From Melastoma dodecandrum (taxonomy: Eukaryota; Streptophyta; Magnoliopsida; Myrtales; Melastomataceae): a DNA stretch of 64,000 nucleotides. Positions within the stretch are counted from its first letter, which is position 1. Every line of letters starts with the position of its first letter. The translations under genes were made by a program, and so were the position numbers. A model generated the notes under the pieces. That model made no database searches. It was not told the DNA's origin and saw nothing but the letters and a program-made list of their open reading frames with translations. The stretch lies in NCBI GenBank assembly GCA_029817715.1, contig JARUPY010000387.1, forward strand, positions 2,604,001-2,668,000, given 5' to 3'. Of this stretch, positions 25,601 through 35,877 are shown piece after piece.

Positions 25601-25982
25601 CTTCTTCCTCCATCATCACTCTTGTCCGAAGGAGACACATCTTCTTACTCCTAGAAGCAAATCAACGGGGTGTGTCTGAAAGGGGGAGGTGGTTCTCTCC
25701 TCTCCAAACTCTTCCGACTCCTCCTTTCACCGCCGTCTCTGCAGGACGGCTGCTTGCTGCTCACTCCCCCCTTTCCCTTTTCCTCCATTTAAGGCATTCA
25801 TTTTCCCCACTTCCCCCTGTTTCCTTCTTTCTTTCTTTCTCCTAGTTGAGTAATTAAAAAAAAGGCAGAGCATTTGTCGTTCTTCGCCCTTTGATTTCCA
25901 TTATTTTGATTCCATTTTCTCCTACTTGTGGTTCGTTTCCCCAGGTGTTTTCAGTCGGATCAGGGGAAAGTGTGCTCGGGAA

Positions 25983-28351
25983 ATGTTGCCTCAGAAGCAG
26001 GCGGAGGAAGCCATCGTCCCCGGCTTGGCCGAGATCGACCGCGACGATGGCAAGGACGATGATGGTCAGATCAGGGACGGCGGAGATATTGGCTCCGACC
26101 ACTCCGGGTTCAGCGTCAAGAGCATCCTCTGGCACGGCGGCTCTGCCTGGGATGCCTGGTTCAGCTGTGCCTCTAATCAGGTGAGTGTTGTGTCCCCCCG
26201 CGGTTTATGAGATCGAGAGGAGGATGGGTTGATGGAGCTTCGGTGGGTCGCTGTTGTCCTGTTGCAGGTGGCGCAGGTGCTGTTGACGCTTCCCTACTCG
26301 TTCTCGCAGCTTGGAATGTTGTCCGGGATCATCCTCCAGGTGTTCTACGGCCTCCTGGGGAGCTGGACGGCGTACCTCATCAGTGTCCTCTACGTCGAGT
26401 ACCGGGCCCGGAAGGAGAAGGAGAACGTGAGCTTCAAGAACCACGTGATCCAGTGGTTTGAGGTCCTCGACGGGCTCCTCGGCCCCTACTGGAAGGCCGC
26501 GGGTCTCGTCTTCAACTGCACTTTCCTCCTCTTCGGTTCCGTCATCCAGCTCATCGCCTGTGCCAGCAACATCTACTACATCAACGACCGCCTCGACAAG
26601 CGGACGTGGACTTACATCTTTGGCGCGTGCTGTGCCACCACCGTGTTCATCCCCTCTTTCCACAACTACCGCATTTGGTCCTTCCTCGGGCTGGGAATGA
26701 CCACATACACAGCGTGGTACCTTACGATCGCCGCCTTCATTCACGGCCAGGTACGCATCACACCCCCTGTTCCATCCGCATTAAATTCTCGCGAAACCGC
26801 CGACGGGCAGCGTTTAATCAATCCTACGGCCACAGGCGGAAGGCGTGACGCACTCCGGCCCGAAGAAGCTGGTGCTGTACTTCACCGGGGCCACCAACAT
26901 ACTCTACACCTTCGGCGGCCATGCTGTCACTGTGTAAAGTTTCCCCTTTTCTCCTCTAACTATATATATTTTTTTAAAATTATTTTATTTCTAAATATCA
27001 TTTAATCATAAATTGTATATAATAAAAAATCACTCTGTCATTCTTAATTTTAGGGATAGTTCTACTTTTTAAAAAGAAAAATTTTGGGGCTGCGTTTTGC
27101 CTGCCTGACTGCGGACACAATAATTGAAAAAGGATTGTTTTTTTTTCTCTTACCCCCTTATCTTATTTTATTAAATTAGAAAATAAAATAACAAGAAAAA
27201 AAAAGCTGCGAAAGAAAGTTCCTTCTTTATGATTTTTTACCAGGGGCTGTATTTCAAAAATAAAATGGTAAATTTTTTTACAATAAAAAATATTAAATTG
27301 ACAGTGTTGGTTGTTGTCGTAGGGAAATTATGCATGCAATGTGGAAACCACGGAAATTCAAGTACATATACCTAATGGCAACACTCTACGTGTTCACCTT
27401 GACCATCCCGTCCGCGTCCGCCGTGTACTGGGCGTTCGGCGACCAGCTCCTCAACCACTCCAACGCCTTCTCGCTCCTCCCCAAGTCGGGATTCCGTGAT
27501 GCGGCCGTCATCCTCATGCTCATCCATCAGGTGTCGTAGGCGCGATTCCCGATCTGTCTGCACACGCACAGGAAGTAGGAACTAACATTACCGTAACCTC
27601 CCTGCCAAATATTGCGCAGTTCATAACGTTCGGGTTTGCGTGCACGCCGCTCTACTTCGTGTGGGAGAAGGTGATCGGGATGCACGACACGAGAAGCATA
27701 TGCCTGAGGGCGCTGGCGAGGCTGCCGGTCGTGATCCCGATCTGGTTCCTGGCCATAATCTTCCCGTTCTTTGGGCCGATCAACTCGGCCGTCGGGGCTC
27801 TCCTCGTGAGCTTCACGGTGTACATCATCCCGGCCCTCGCGCACATGGTAACTTACAGGAAAGCCTCCGCCCGCCAGGTAAAACTTAAAACCGTACATTC
27901 ATGGTCAATGTCCTTTTTCTTATTGAAAACGAAGGGGACAAAGATTAGTGGGACCTTTTCCAAATTTTACACTACTGGAGTGTCCATTAGGCCATCACTT
28001 GTAGACAAATGAGTGCATTTAAGACACGGGATGTTGGGACAACATTTGAAAACCGACTCTACTGAGATAATTGGGATGAGGTGGATGAGATAGACACGCT
28101 GATCGTGGTTCGTTTTTTCCTTACAGAATGCCGCCGAGAAGCCGCCGTTCTTCTTACCGAGCTGGACGGGGATGTACGTGCTGAACGCGTTCGTGGTTGG
28201 GTGGGTGTTCGTGGTGGGGTTCGGGTTCGGCGGGTGGGCAAGCATGACCAATTTCGTCCGGCAGGTCGATACCTTTGGCCTCTTCGCCAAGTGCTACCAG
28301 TGCAAACCCCCAACCCCTCCGGCCGCGGCCGCAGCAGCACCAATCCACTGA
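25983..28351 (+). CDS. LAX: Auxin influx carrier, AUX1/LAX1 clade
   Basis: Six exons: 25983-26180, 26268-26750, 26836-26933, 27323-27530, 27620-27877 and 28127-28351, all with GT-AG junctions, giving 489 residues (AUX1 is about 485). It is a proton-coupled auxin importer of the amino acid/auxin permease family in the plasma membrane. The acidic N-terminus leads to WHGGSAWDAWFSCASNQVAQ, followed by about ten to eleven membrane segments including VLLTLPYSFSQLG, FNCTFLLFGSVIQLIACASN, YLMATLYVFTLTIPSASAVY and PVVIPIWFLAIIFPFFG. The C-terminus DTFGLFAKCYQCKPP is typical. FLGLGMTTYTAWY and the AEGVTHSGP loop fit AUX1/LAX1 better than LAX2/LAX3. The start ATG gives MLPQKQAEE, resembling LAX1. It is divergent from the GPAT gene, with the Athila-like insertion between. 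Confidence 0.95.
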
Positions 28352-29600
28352 TGAATAATATGTCCCGCGGCCTCCCCACCCCGCCTCCCTTTCTTACATA
28401 CCCCGAGCAAAGGGATACGCCAATGCGCCAATCCCCCCCCCCCCTCTCGCTCATACTGCATTCGATGCGTGCTTAGGACATGTCAAAATCTTAATTTAAT
28501 TTTAAAATTTTCAATTCTCCCCCACCAACCCAAACATTCTCTAAATTCTTGGGTTGTTTAGGAATTAAGCTAGGGACCAAAAAAAAAAATCCAAATTAGT
28601 AGTGTGATTAAAATTGTGAAGATTCCCACTTGTTGTTCACTAAAGAAAGCAATAGGCTTATAGATCTACTCCCCCTCTCCTATGAATGAGTGTAGTACTA
28701 AATATTTGAATGACGGTTGATATAATAACTATATAGTATTAAATTTCTTTATTATTTATGATTTACTTATTCTCACCCTCATGATAGGGGGATGCTATTA
28801 AGATATGGTGTTGGTTTTTTTTTTTTGGGGGGGGGGGCGGGGGTGGTGTTGGGCCCCTCATAGCTGAAAGTTTGGCAAACGTCATTATTACAAGCATGTT
28901 TCCATCCTATCCACTAAAGTATGTCCCTTTTTAACATGTACATGAAAAAAAATAATATAGAGAACAATCAAGTTATGCCTTTCTACCCAATTGGGTTTTA
29001 CATTTCCTTACATTATCTCAAAAGGGTTATGTTTTTTTTTTTGGGATAACATTTAAAAGATCGAAGAAATGATGGAGGCTTGTTTTGGAGGGATGGATGT
29101 GGACATTATTACCATTATTAGTATTATTAGTATTCATCTTCATCTTTTAACCTGCCGTCCACGTCACATGGCTAACACGGACTGCCGGTCACGTGCCTAT
29201 GCACATGCATAACATACATGAACCATCCCCCTCTCCCAACCCCTTAGGAAGACGATGGAAATTGTTTTCTTCTCCCCCAAATTGGGGCATGTCAGGCCTC
29301 CTCGCCCCCGACACAAGTCGATGCATTTTTTTTTTAATAAAAAAGGTAAGAAAATTTGAATTCGAACCTAATTGAACAATCATGAGCAACTTTCATCTGT
29401 GCACAAGAAATCCCCATATGTGGTGTTTCTGAAAGAGAAAGAAAAGCTAAATCATCTGATATGTTGGTGCGGTAGATGGTATTTGGCACCCACTTTTGAC
29501 TAAAGAGTTGTGCAGAGATATTCCACAAAAGGGTTGGGGCTTCTAAGGGTACCAAGTAAATTACTCCAAATTCCAGCCATCGGGAATCACATACCCTTTT
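28352..29600. other. 3' flank of the auxin carrier and AT-rich spacer
   Basis: No coding region is recognisable. It contains a T/G homopolymer stretch at 28812-28840, several A/T-rich runs and an ATT-rich run near 29110. Confidence 0.5.
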
Positions 29601-29839
29601 GGGATGATACTACTACCAACATATTCCCACTTCCGAGGGAGAGCCTAGAGAGATCTTGTTTTTGTAGTTGAGTTGGGATCCTCTTCGCGTGGCAAAACAC
29701 ATTGCGATATATCGGGGACTCAATGTGTTGAAAGAAAATATGATCGCCAACAAAAGTAAAAGAAGTACGAATACAGATTCACTAAGTGTAAAAAAAAAAG
29801 ACTTACAGCCATCGTACAACAACACTTGAAACAATTACG

Positions 29840-30740
29840 AACAGTTAGGTTGACAATTAAGCAGCCCTTCGGGGTCATGGAATGATTGTCGTGTGTTTAC
29901 AATTGACCAGGGCTGACTTATTTATAGACACTAACTAATAACTCCCGATCGACGCACATTTAACACGTGCTAATTGTCTTAAAACTAACTAATCGATCGA
30001 GTATCGAAACTATATCGTCGACCAACTCATGTTGAAGCATCGATCTTTGTCTTGAAAATCACTTCGACGCTGCTTCAGCCTTCATCGTCGACGCTGCTCC
30101 ATCCCTCATTGAAGCTGCTTCAGCCTTCACCGTCGACGCTGCTTCCACGCCAGCCATCGATGGAGCTGCTTCTACGCCAGCCGTCGATGGTGCTGCTTCT
30201 ACGCCAGCCGTCGATGGAGCTGCTTCTACGACAGCCGTCGATGCAGCTGCTTCTACGCCAGTCGTCGATGCTGCTGCTTCTACGACAGCCGTCGATGGAT
30301 CAGCTTCGACGCCAGCCGTCGATACGCCAGCCGTCGATGGAGCAGCTTCTACGCAGTCGTCAATGGTGCAGCTTCTACGCCAGTCGTCGATGAAGCTGTT
30401 TCTACACCAGTTGTCGATGTTGTCGAGGATGTCCATCGACGAACTATGGAGTTCTTCATCATCGATGGCGTTTCTCTCTGGACTTGCCATTACACATGGT
30501 CTCGTCGATGTTCGACCTTGCCCAAAATGTCGTTTTACCTTGTAAACAGATCCAGGATGTTTCTTTTCAACCATAGATTGCTTTTGATCTTCAACAACTT
30601 AGGGTTAGTTCAGTCTGGCAAACAGTCTTACTTCCCACACGCCCTCATGTTCTCACGCCACCACTCTCACGTTACAACAATTGAAGATGTATCGCCTTTC
30701 ATGTCATATATAATAATAAGGTTTCTAAAACACGTTATGA
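29840..30740 (-). mobile_element. Possible solo LTR or retroelement remnant
   Basis: On the minus strand a start TGTTTTAGAAACC lies near 30733, followed by an open frame with a minisatellite and then, near 29925, GTGTCTATAAATAAGTCAGCC, which looks like an LTR TATA box and transcription start. No partner LTR, primer-binding site or pol sequence was found nearby, and the right boundary is not defined. It could instead be a non-LTR repeat or a decayed gene. Confidence 0.3.
30083..30420. repeat. 27-bp minisatellite, open in a minus-strand frame
   Basis: Units of the form GCTGCTTCTACGCCAGCCGTCGATGGA repeat about a dozen times with scattered substitutions and a few truncated units. On the minus strand they encode nine-residue repeats of the type EAAPSTAGV. 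The frame runs 30574-30059 and starts with a basic stretch. There is no recognised domain. Confidence 0.9.
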
Positions 30741-30749
30741 CTCTATAAA

Positions 30750-31380
30750 TTTAATTTAATTTAATATGGTATGGCCACGAAATTCAACCAAAACAGTCGA
30801 AGATCATCCCATCCCATCCCATCCCATTTACAATGAACATGAACAATGTCTATCACATTTTCTCACAAACTGCCACAAAGGCACGGAACAAAACCCGCCT
30901 GAGGAACTCGTCGATGTAGTTACATCAACCTAAGAGCCGAATCCATCAGCCTCGTACGACAGCTCCCGGAGCACTTTAAAGATATGGAGATCGCGTGAGA
31001 GGCGACATTCATGACGCCGGGGTAACATCCCGAACTCCAACTGAAAGGGTGTTGCTCTTGCAGCAGGAGCATATATGCCTTGGATTCTCATTGAAGTATA
31101 ATCTACTCAAAACGTGTGGGAGTCACTGTTGTCATCGATGGGTGGGAGGATAATCTCCCGAATACCATCGCCTCCTTTTTTGGATCCTTCAATTGAAGTT
31201 AGCTTCACTTCCACTCTGTCAGAAATCCTTTGCTATCTCTTCTACAGTTTTTATGAGATTCATCTCTGACCGACCACCCTCTGTCACAATTCTTTTTTTA
31301 AAAGTCAATGATTTCGCAACAGTTCGCTTTTGCCAGAATTTTTCAAGTAACCCCCCGAAAAACAAGGAAATTAATTACTT
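30750..31380. other. Spacer between minisatellite block and Mutator-like element
   Basis: No recognisable gene. Minus-strand sequence around 30950-31120 has gene-like composition in short frames but is broken and matches nothing I can name. Confidence 0.35.
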
Positions 31381-31382
31381 CA

Positions 31383-31391
31383 AAATAAAAT
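31383..31391. repeat. 9-bp target-site duplication AAATAAAAT (left)
   Basis: Identical to 34636-34644 at the other end of the MULE. Nine bp is characteristic of Mutator-superfamily insertion. The sequence is simple and A-rich, so a chance match is possible but unlikely given that it abuts both terminal inverted repeats exactly. Confidence 0.85.
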
Positions 31392-31695
31392 GACCAAATT
31401 ATCCGATTTATCCTGAACTATGCATGTTTTTTCCGATTTATCCTATAGTTTACATAATATCACCACATATCCTGAACTTCCTCCATTAATCATTTTGTAT
31501 CCTCCGTTACTCGGCCAACTAACGGCGTATGACGTGGCGCAGACGTGGCGCTTACATGTCCTTAACTCCGTCGGTCGCCAAGCCGTCTGAAGTGTAAATG
31601 TTAGAATAGCCCTAAAATATACCCAATCGTTTCAATTAGGTCCGAAAAATCCCCAAATTTCCCAAATCCGCAACCCTAATTTTCCATATTGGCCC
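31392..31695 (+). repeat. Left terminal inverted repeat of the MULE
   Basis: 304 bp, reverse-complementary to 34343-34635 with few mismatches. It includes the string GGCCAACTAACGGCGTATGACG and a stretch ending near CCATATTGGCCC. A 40-bp insertion separates it from the more degenerate pyrimidine-rich subterminal tract. Confidence 0.9.
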
Positions 31696-32322
31696 CTCAT
31701 TAACCCTAAACCTCGAAATCTTCTTATTGGTCCCCCATCTCCTACTTCCTGAACTCCCCATTTCCTCCTCCTCCGTTCTCCTCAATCCCCGATCCCCGTT
31801 CTCCTGATCTTCCCTGACCCCCGACCTGCGCCTTTTCCCCGACCTCTAATTCGTCCTCCTCTTCCCCCACCCGGACGTCCTCCACCTCCACCTCCACCCC
31901 ACACCCTGCCTCTTCCCCCAATCCGACGTCCTCCATCTTCGCCAGCCTTTTCCTCTCCTCTTCTTGGCAGCCATCCCCGAGCTGTCCAGCAACCCCCCTG
32001 ACACACGATAGAATCGCGAGGGTTTACTTGGTTGGTTGGTTGGTTGTTTCTGGTTTTTTGTTTAACATTTCGGTTTAGGGTTTACTTGGTTGTTTCTGCT
32101 GGAGTGCACGGATTACAGCTTTGGTTTAATTGTTTCTTACCTGCTAGTGCTTACGGCTTTCCTAGATGTAAGCAGTTGATTTAGATATTTCCTAGTTGTA
32201 AGCAGGTGATTTAGATATTCCTAGCTGTAGCTATAAGCTGTTGGGTGATGGTGGTTAATAGTGTATTTTAGATATTTAAGTAGTTTGATTTGTTTATGAT
32301 GGCTCCATGAAAGGATTTGAAG

Positions 32323-32715
32323 ATGTCTTCTAAAAGGAAAAACTCGAAGTTCTCATGTAGTGTCGACAGCCATGAGAACTTACAATCTTGGGTTTACTGC
32401 AAGTGTGGGATTGTCTGCCATCCTAAAGTAGCAAAAAACGAGAAGAACTATGGTAGATTGTACGTGGGTTGTCCTCGTTACAAAGAAGACGATGGAGGTT
32501 GTGGTTTTTTTATGTGGTTGGAATCTAAAAATGCAAGGAAGGAAGACTCTGTTAACAATCCTTTGGAGGAAAGAATTATGAAGGTCGAGATGCAACTGAT
32601 TAAGATTGAATCGAGATTGGAGGTTATTAGACATATAATTGTGTTTGGAATTCTTTTTACCTTTGTTATCTGTGTTGTTGGATATTGCTTTGTGGCACAG
32701 CATATGTATATGTAA
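32323..32715 (+). CDS. GRF-type zinc finger protein with C-terminal membrane anchor, inside a MULE
   Basis: One intact exon of 130 residues; the first ATG in frame is 32323. The GRF-type zinc finger spans about residues 23-66: YCKCG supplies C26 and C28, YGRLYVGC supplies C50, and GGCGFFMW supplies C60 with the aromatic W typical of the fold. Residues 80-103 are charged and helical with coiled-coil character, and 104-125 form one hydrophobic membrane segment, leaving a short tail. GRF fingers in other proteins bind single-stranded nucleic acid. This gene lies within Mutator terminal repeats and faces the transposase gene, the arrangement of mudrA and mudrB in maize MuDR, though I see no similarity to MURB. 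It may be a captured host gene or a transposon accessory gene; its role is unknown. Confidence 0.8.
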   Translation: MSSKRKNSKFSCSVDSHENLQSWVYCKCGIVCHPKVAKNEKNYGRLYVGCPRYKEDDGGCGFFMWLESKNARKEDSVNNPLEERIMKVEMQLIKIESRLEVIRHIIVFGILFTFVICVVGYCFVAQHMYM

Positions 32716-32839
32716 TTTTTGTTGTTGAAAGTTAAATCAATGTGAAGTTGTTGTTCGTAGTTGGAATTTTGACAGTTATTAGACATATAATTATTGTTGC
32801 TGCAACAACCGTGTAGTTGGATTTTCTAGTTAGAAGTTA

Positions 32840-33115
32840 AATGAATCTGATATTGGACAAATTGGACAAAATCTGGAAAAAATTAGACAAATCTGGACAA
32901 ATTGGACAAAATCCAGACAAAAAGTGGTCACATACCGAACACAACTTTACAAACCGGACACAAGTTTGCAGATTGATGACAGTCAACAAACCGGGCACAA
33001 GTACAAGTTTACAACAAACCGGGCACAAGTTTACAGCAAACCGGACGCGAGTACAAGTTCAACAGTCTATTTCATACAAACTCAAGTTAACCAATTCCCA
33101 GTCAAGTTAACCAAT
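32840..33115. repeat. Short tandem repeats between the two convergent MULE genes
   Basis: Two families: TTGGACAAA / CTGGACAAA phrases at 32855-32915 and (A)AACCGG(G/A)CACAAGT phrases at 32955-33050. Then CAAGTTAACCAATTCCCAGT is repeated exactly in tandem near 33081-33122. They occupy the intergenic space where transcripts of the two genes would converge. Confidence 0.75.
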
Positions 33116-33921
33116 TCCCAGTCGTGGATGCCTCCATGCTCGGGCCTGCTACCGAGCTTTCTTGTGTGCCCGAAGTTTCTACATTGAAACTGCTCGGAGC
33201 ACGAGAGTTGCACACATCAAGCATTCCTTCAGGTCCCGCCAGTCTTCCTCTTCCGCCTATGCTCCCCATTCCAACCACAGCTCTTCCTCTACCTCTGCTT
33301 CTTCCTTGTCCTCTTCCTCGGCCCTGCAGCAATAGAAAAAACTTACAAAATCTGCAACAGTAAATACACAATCTGTAAGGCCTACTTACATCATTTTCAG
33401 CCGCAACAGAATCAAGAATACCACGTTCATCTTGTATAACAGCTTTGCATCCTCTCTTGTTATGGCCATAAGTTCGGCTTCTGAAGTTTGATAGTCTGAT
33501 TCCATGGCCTCAATTTCCACAGGGACGCTATGGACAACCTCATTCGGCAGCCTTCAACAGAGTCATCGTCCCTTTCCAGCTCAGCCCCTTCTTCAACAGG
33601 ATCCAAATCATTACATTCCTCGCTTTCAACATATATATCTATCGATTTTGCCTCCACTAACAGTTTAACTAACTCCACTACCTCAGAATCACTATAAATT
33701 TCTACCAAACCTTTTACCAAACTCTTTCCAGGCCTAGCAAACCACAACCTGGTTGGATCATATCCAACTCTATTGACTAAATTCTTCACGGTAAAATATC
33801 CGATTCTATCCACGTCCACATTTTCTATTCTGCATGTCTTTCCACCAACATAACTTACTATACGCCTCATACAAAGCTTACCGCCTACATGTATAATCAA
33901 GTCGCCGCGACTGCCCTCCAT
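33102..33921 (-). pseudogene. MURA-like transposase gene with catalytic core deleted
   Basis: The ATG at 33921 opens a PB1-like N-terminal domain of plant Mutator transposases: IIHVGGKL, SYVGGKT, VDVDRIGYF, followed by an acidic segment. The frame then breaks near 33490, where another frame reads YGHNKRGCK, the end of a CCHC zinc knuckle normally found near the C-terminus of these transposases. A donor (GATGTAAGT) near 33385 and an acceptor (TTGCTGCAG) near 33326 lead to a last exon rich in GRGRG repeats that ends at NWLT*. The DDE transposase domain and SWIM zinc finger that should lie between are absent. The piece retains the two ends of the family's domain order, so it is an internal-deletion derivative. 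Confidence 0.82.
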
Positions 33922-34342
33922 TACCTAATGGCAACTTCGACTACACAACCTCACTATAGGAGACCCTCGGGGACTGATGACAAAGTCGATCAGTCGGACT
34001 GATGAGGAACAGGAAGTCGGGGGGGAGGAAGAACAGAAGATCGGGGACTGATGGAGGATTGGATATCGGGTGGGGAATGCGGAGGACGTCGGGCGTGGGG
34101 GAAGAGGAGGACGTCGGACGTGGGGGAAAAGGAGGAGGCCGGGGTTGGGAACAGAGGTCGGGGGACGGGTGGGAGGACAGAAGGAGGAAGGAGGAGGTCA
34201 GGGGTCGGGGTGGGGGAAAAGGAGGAGGTCGGGGGTCGGAGGGAAGGCGCAGGTCGGAGGTCGGGAAAGATGAGGAGGAAGGGGATCGGGGACTGAGAGA
34301 ACGAAGGAGGATGAGATGGGGAGAAGAGGAAGTCGGAGATGG

Positions 34343-34635
34343 GGGCCGATATGGGAAATTAGGGTTGCGGATTTGGGAAATTTGGGGATTTTTCGGACCT
34401 AATTGAAACGATTGGGTATATTTTAGGGCTATTCTGACATTTACACTTCAGACGACTTGGCGACCGACGGAGTTAAGGACATGTCTGCGCCACGTCATAC
34501 GCCGTTAGTTGGCCGAGTAACGGAGGATACAAAATGATTAACGGAGGAAGTTCAGGATATGTGGTGATATTATGTAAACTATAGGATAAATCGGAAAAAA
34601 CATGCATAGTTCAGGATAAATCGGATAATTTGACC
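34343..34635 (-). repeat. Right terminal inverted repeat of the MULE
   Basis: 293 bp, inverted relative to 31392-31695. It lacks the 11-bp tandem insertion present in the left arm and ends directly at the 9-bp duplication. Confidence 0.9.
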
Positions 34636-34739
34636 AAATAAAATAAGGATAAATAAGAAAGATACGACCCGAAATTTCAAACTTTAAATGGGCTTTAAAG
34701 TCACTTTGAGGGGGGGGACAATGAGAAAAGGCCAGTATG

Positions 34740-34963
34740 AATGAGGCCCATGAATGTCCGAGATAGGCCCATTAAAAAATGGGCCAAGGCCCGATTACGG
34801 ATCAGCGGCTGTTTCCACTGCCACGTCATCGATTCGAGGCTCGATCACCCGGATTACTAATTCATGACCGTAGATTAGAATATGGATCCAACGCCCAGAA
34901 ACTCTCCCGACAGGGAAAACAAAACAAAAGCTGAGGCCTCAATTCCCTTGTGTCCTTTATATA
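34740..34963 (+). promoter_or_regulatory. Histone H4 promoter: site II motifs, ACGTCA hexamer, TATA box
   Basis: Three TGGGCC/GGCCCA motifs lie at 34745-34750, 34766-34771 and 34780-34785. The histone hexamer ACGTCA is at 34823-34828 within CCACGTCATCG, and TTTATATAG is at 34955-34963, about 110 bp before the start codon. Hexamer and site II elements are known in plant histone promoters, where they drive expression in proliferating cells. Confidence 0.75.
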
Positions 34964-35014
34964 GTGAGGTTGTCCGCTAAGGAGACGATGCCACCAACAC
35001 CGTACCAAATCTAG

Positions 35015-35383
<369 letters not shown>

Positions 35384-35877
35384 GGGAGGGTTGGGATTTG
35401 CTTTTGGGTGTAGCAATTCTGGGATGTTGTAAATGCTTTGTTTGTCTTTGTTTGGCCGTGTCGGGGTTTTGGGTTTGGAATTAACTGGGGGATTCTGGAT
35501 CAGTGATTTGCTCTAATGTCAAAAACCTATCTTTTAGCCGACCCAGAAAGATCAGACATCCATCTCGTCTTGCCCTACTCGGGCCAACTTGAGAAGAGTG
35601 TCTTACATCGATTCTTCGACTTGTTACTCTCTATTTGTAAATTGGGCTCTACCGACCTAATAGCCTTTGGAAGTAGATTTCGATCGCAAGCTACGTGAAT
35701 TCGGCATTTTGCTTGAAGATGTTCTTTAAAGGGGGAAATAATGGCCCTTTCTCATAATTGCTTCCAACTTCACTTGGGCCTTTTTCCCAAGTTTTGTCAG
35801 AAAGGATCAATAGAATTGCCAAGTCCCCAAGATCATATATGAAAGGGGACAATTAGGGGAGACGAAGCTCATGCTGG

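Larger units (their letters stand above)
31392..34635. mobile_element. Mutator-like element (MULE), 3244 bp, with two convergent genes
   Basis: The termini are inverted repeats: left 31392-31695 and right 34343-34635 match closely, apart from an 11-bp tandem insertion in the left arm around GACGTGGCGCAGACGTGGCG. Both tips read G(A/G)(C/T)CAAATTATCCG. They are flanked by the 9-bp direct repeat AAATAAAAT (31383-31391 and 34636-34644), the length expected for Mutator-type transposition. Inside the inverted repeats lie pyrimidine-rich tracts of similar composition (31735-31970 and, inverted, 34020-34340). The internal region holds a GRF-zinc-finger gene (plus) and the two ends of a MURA-like gene (minus), pointing towards each other. 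The transposase catalytic core is missing, so it is non-autonomous. Confidence 0.92.

Noticed and set aside
29613..29834. Possible primer-binding site near the minisatellite remnant
   Set aside because: The best match to the initiator-tRNA site has too many mismatches, so the LTR call there was kept at low confidence.
31742..32006. Glycine/arginine-rich minus-strand frames, mirrored at 34002-34406
   Set aside because: Both are translations of the pyrimidine-rich subterminal tracts of the Mutator-like element.
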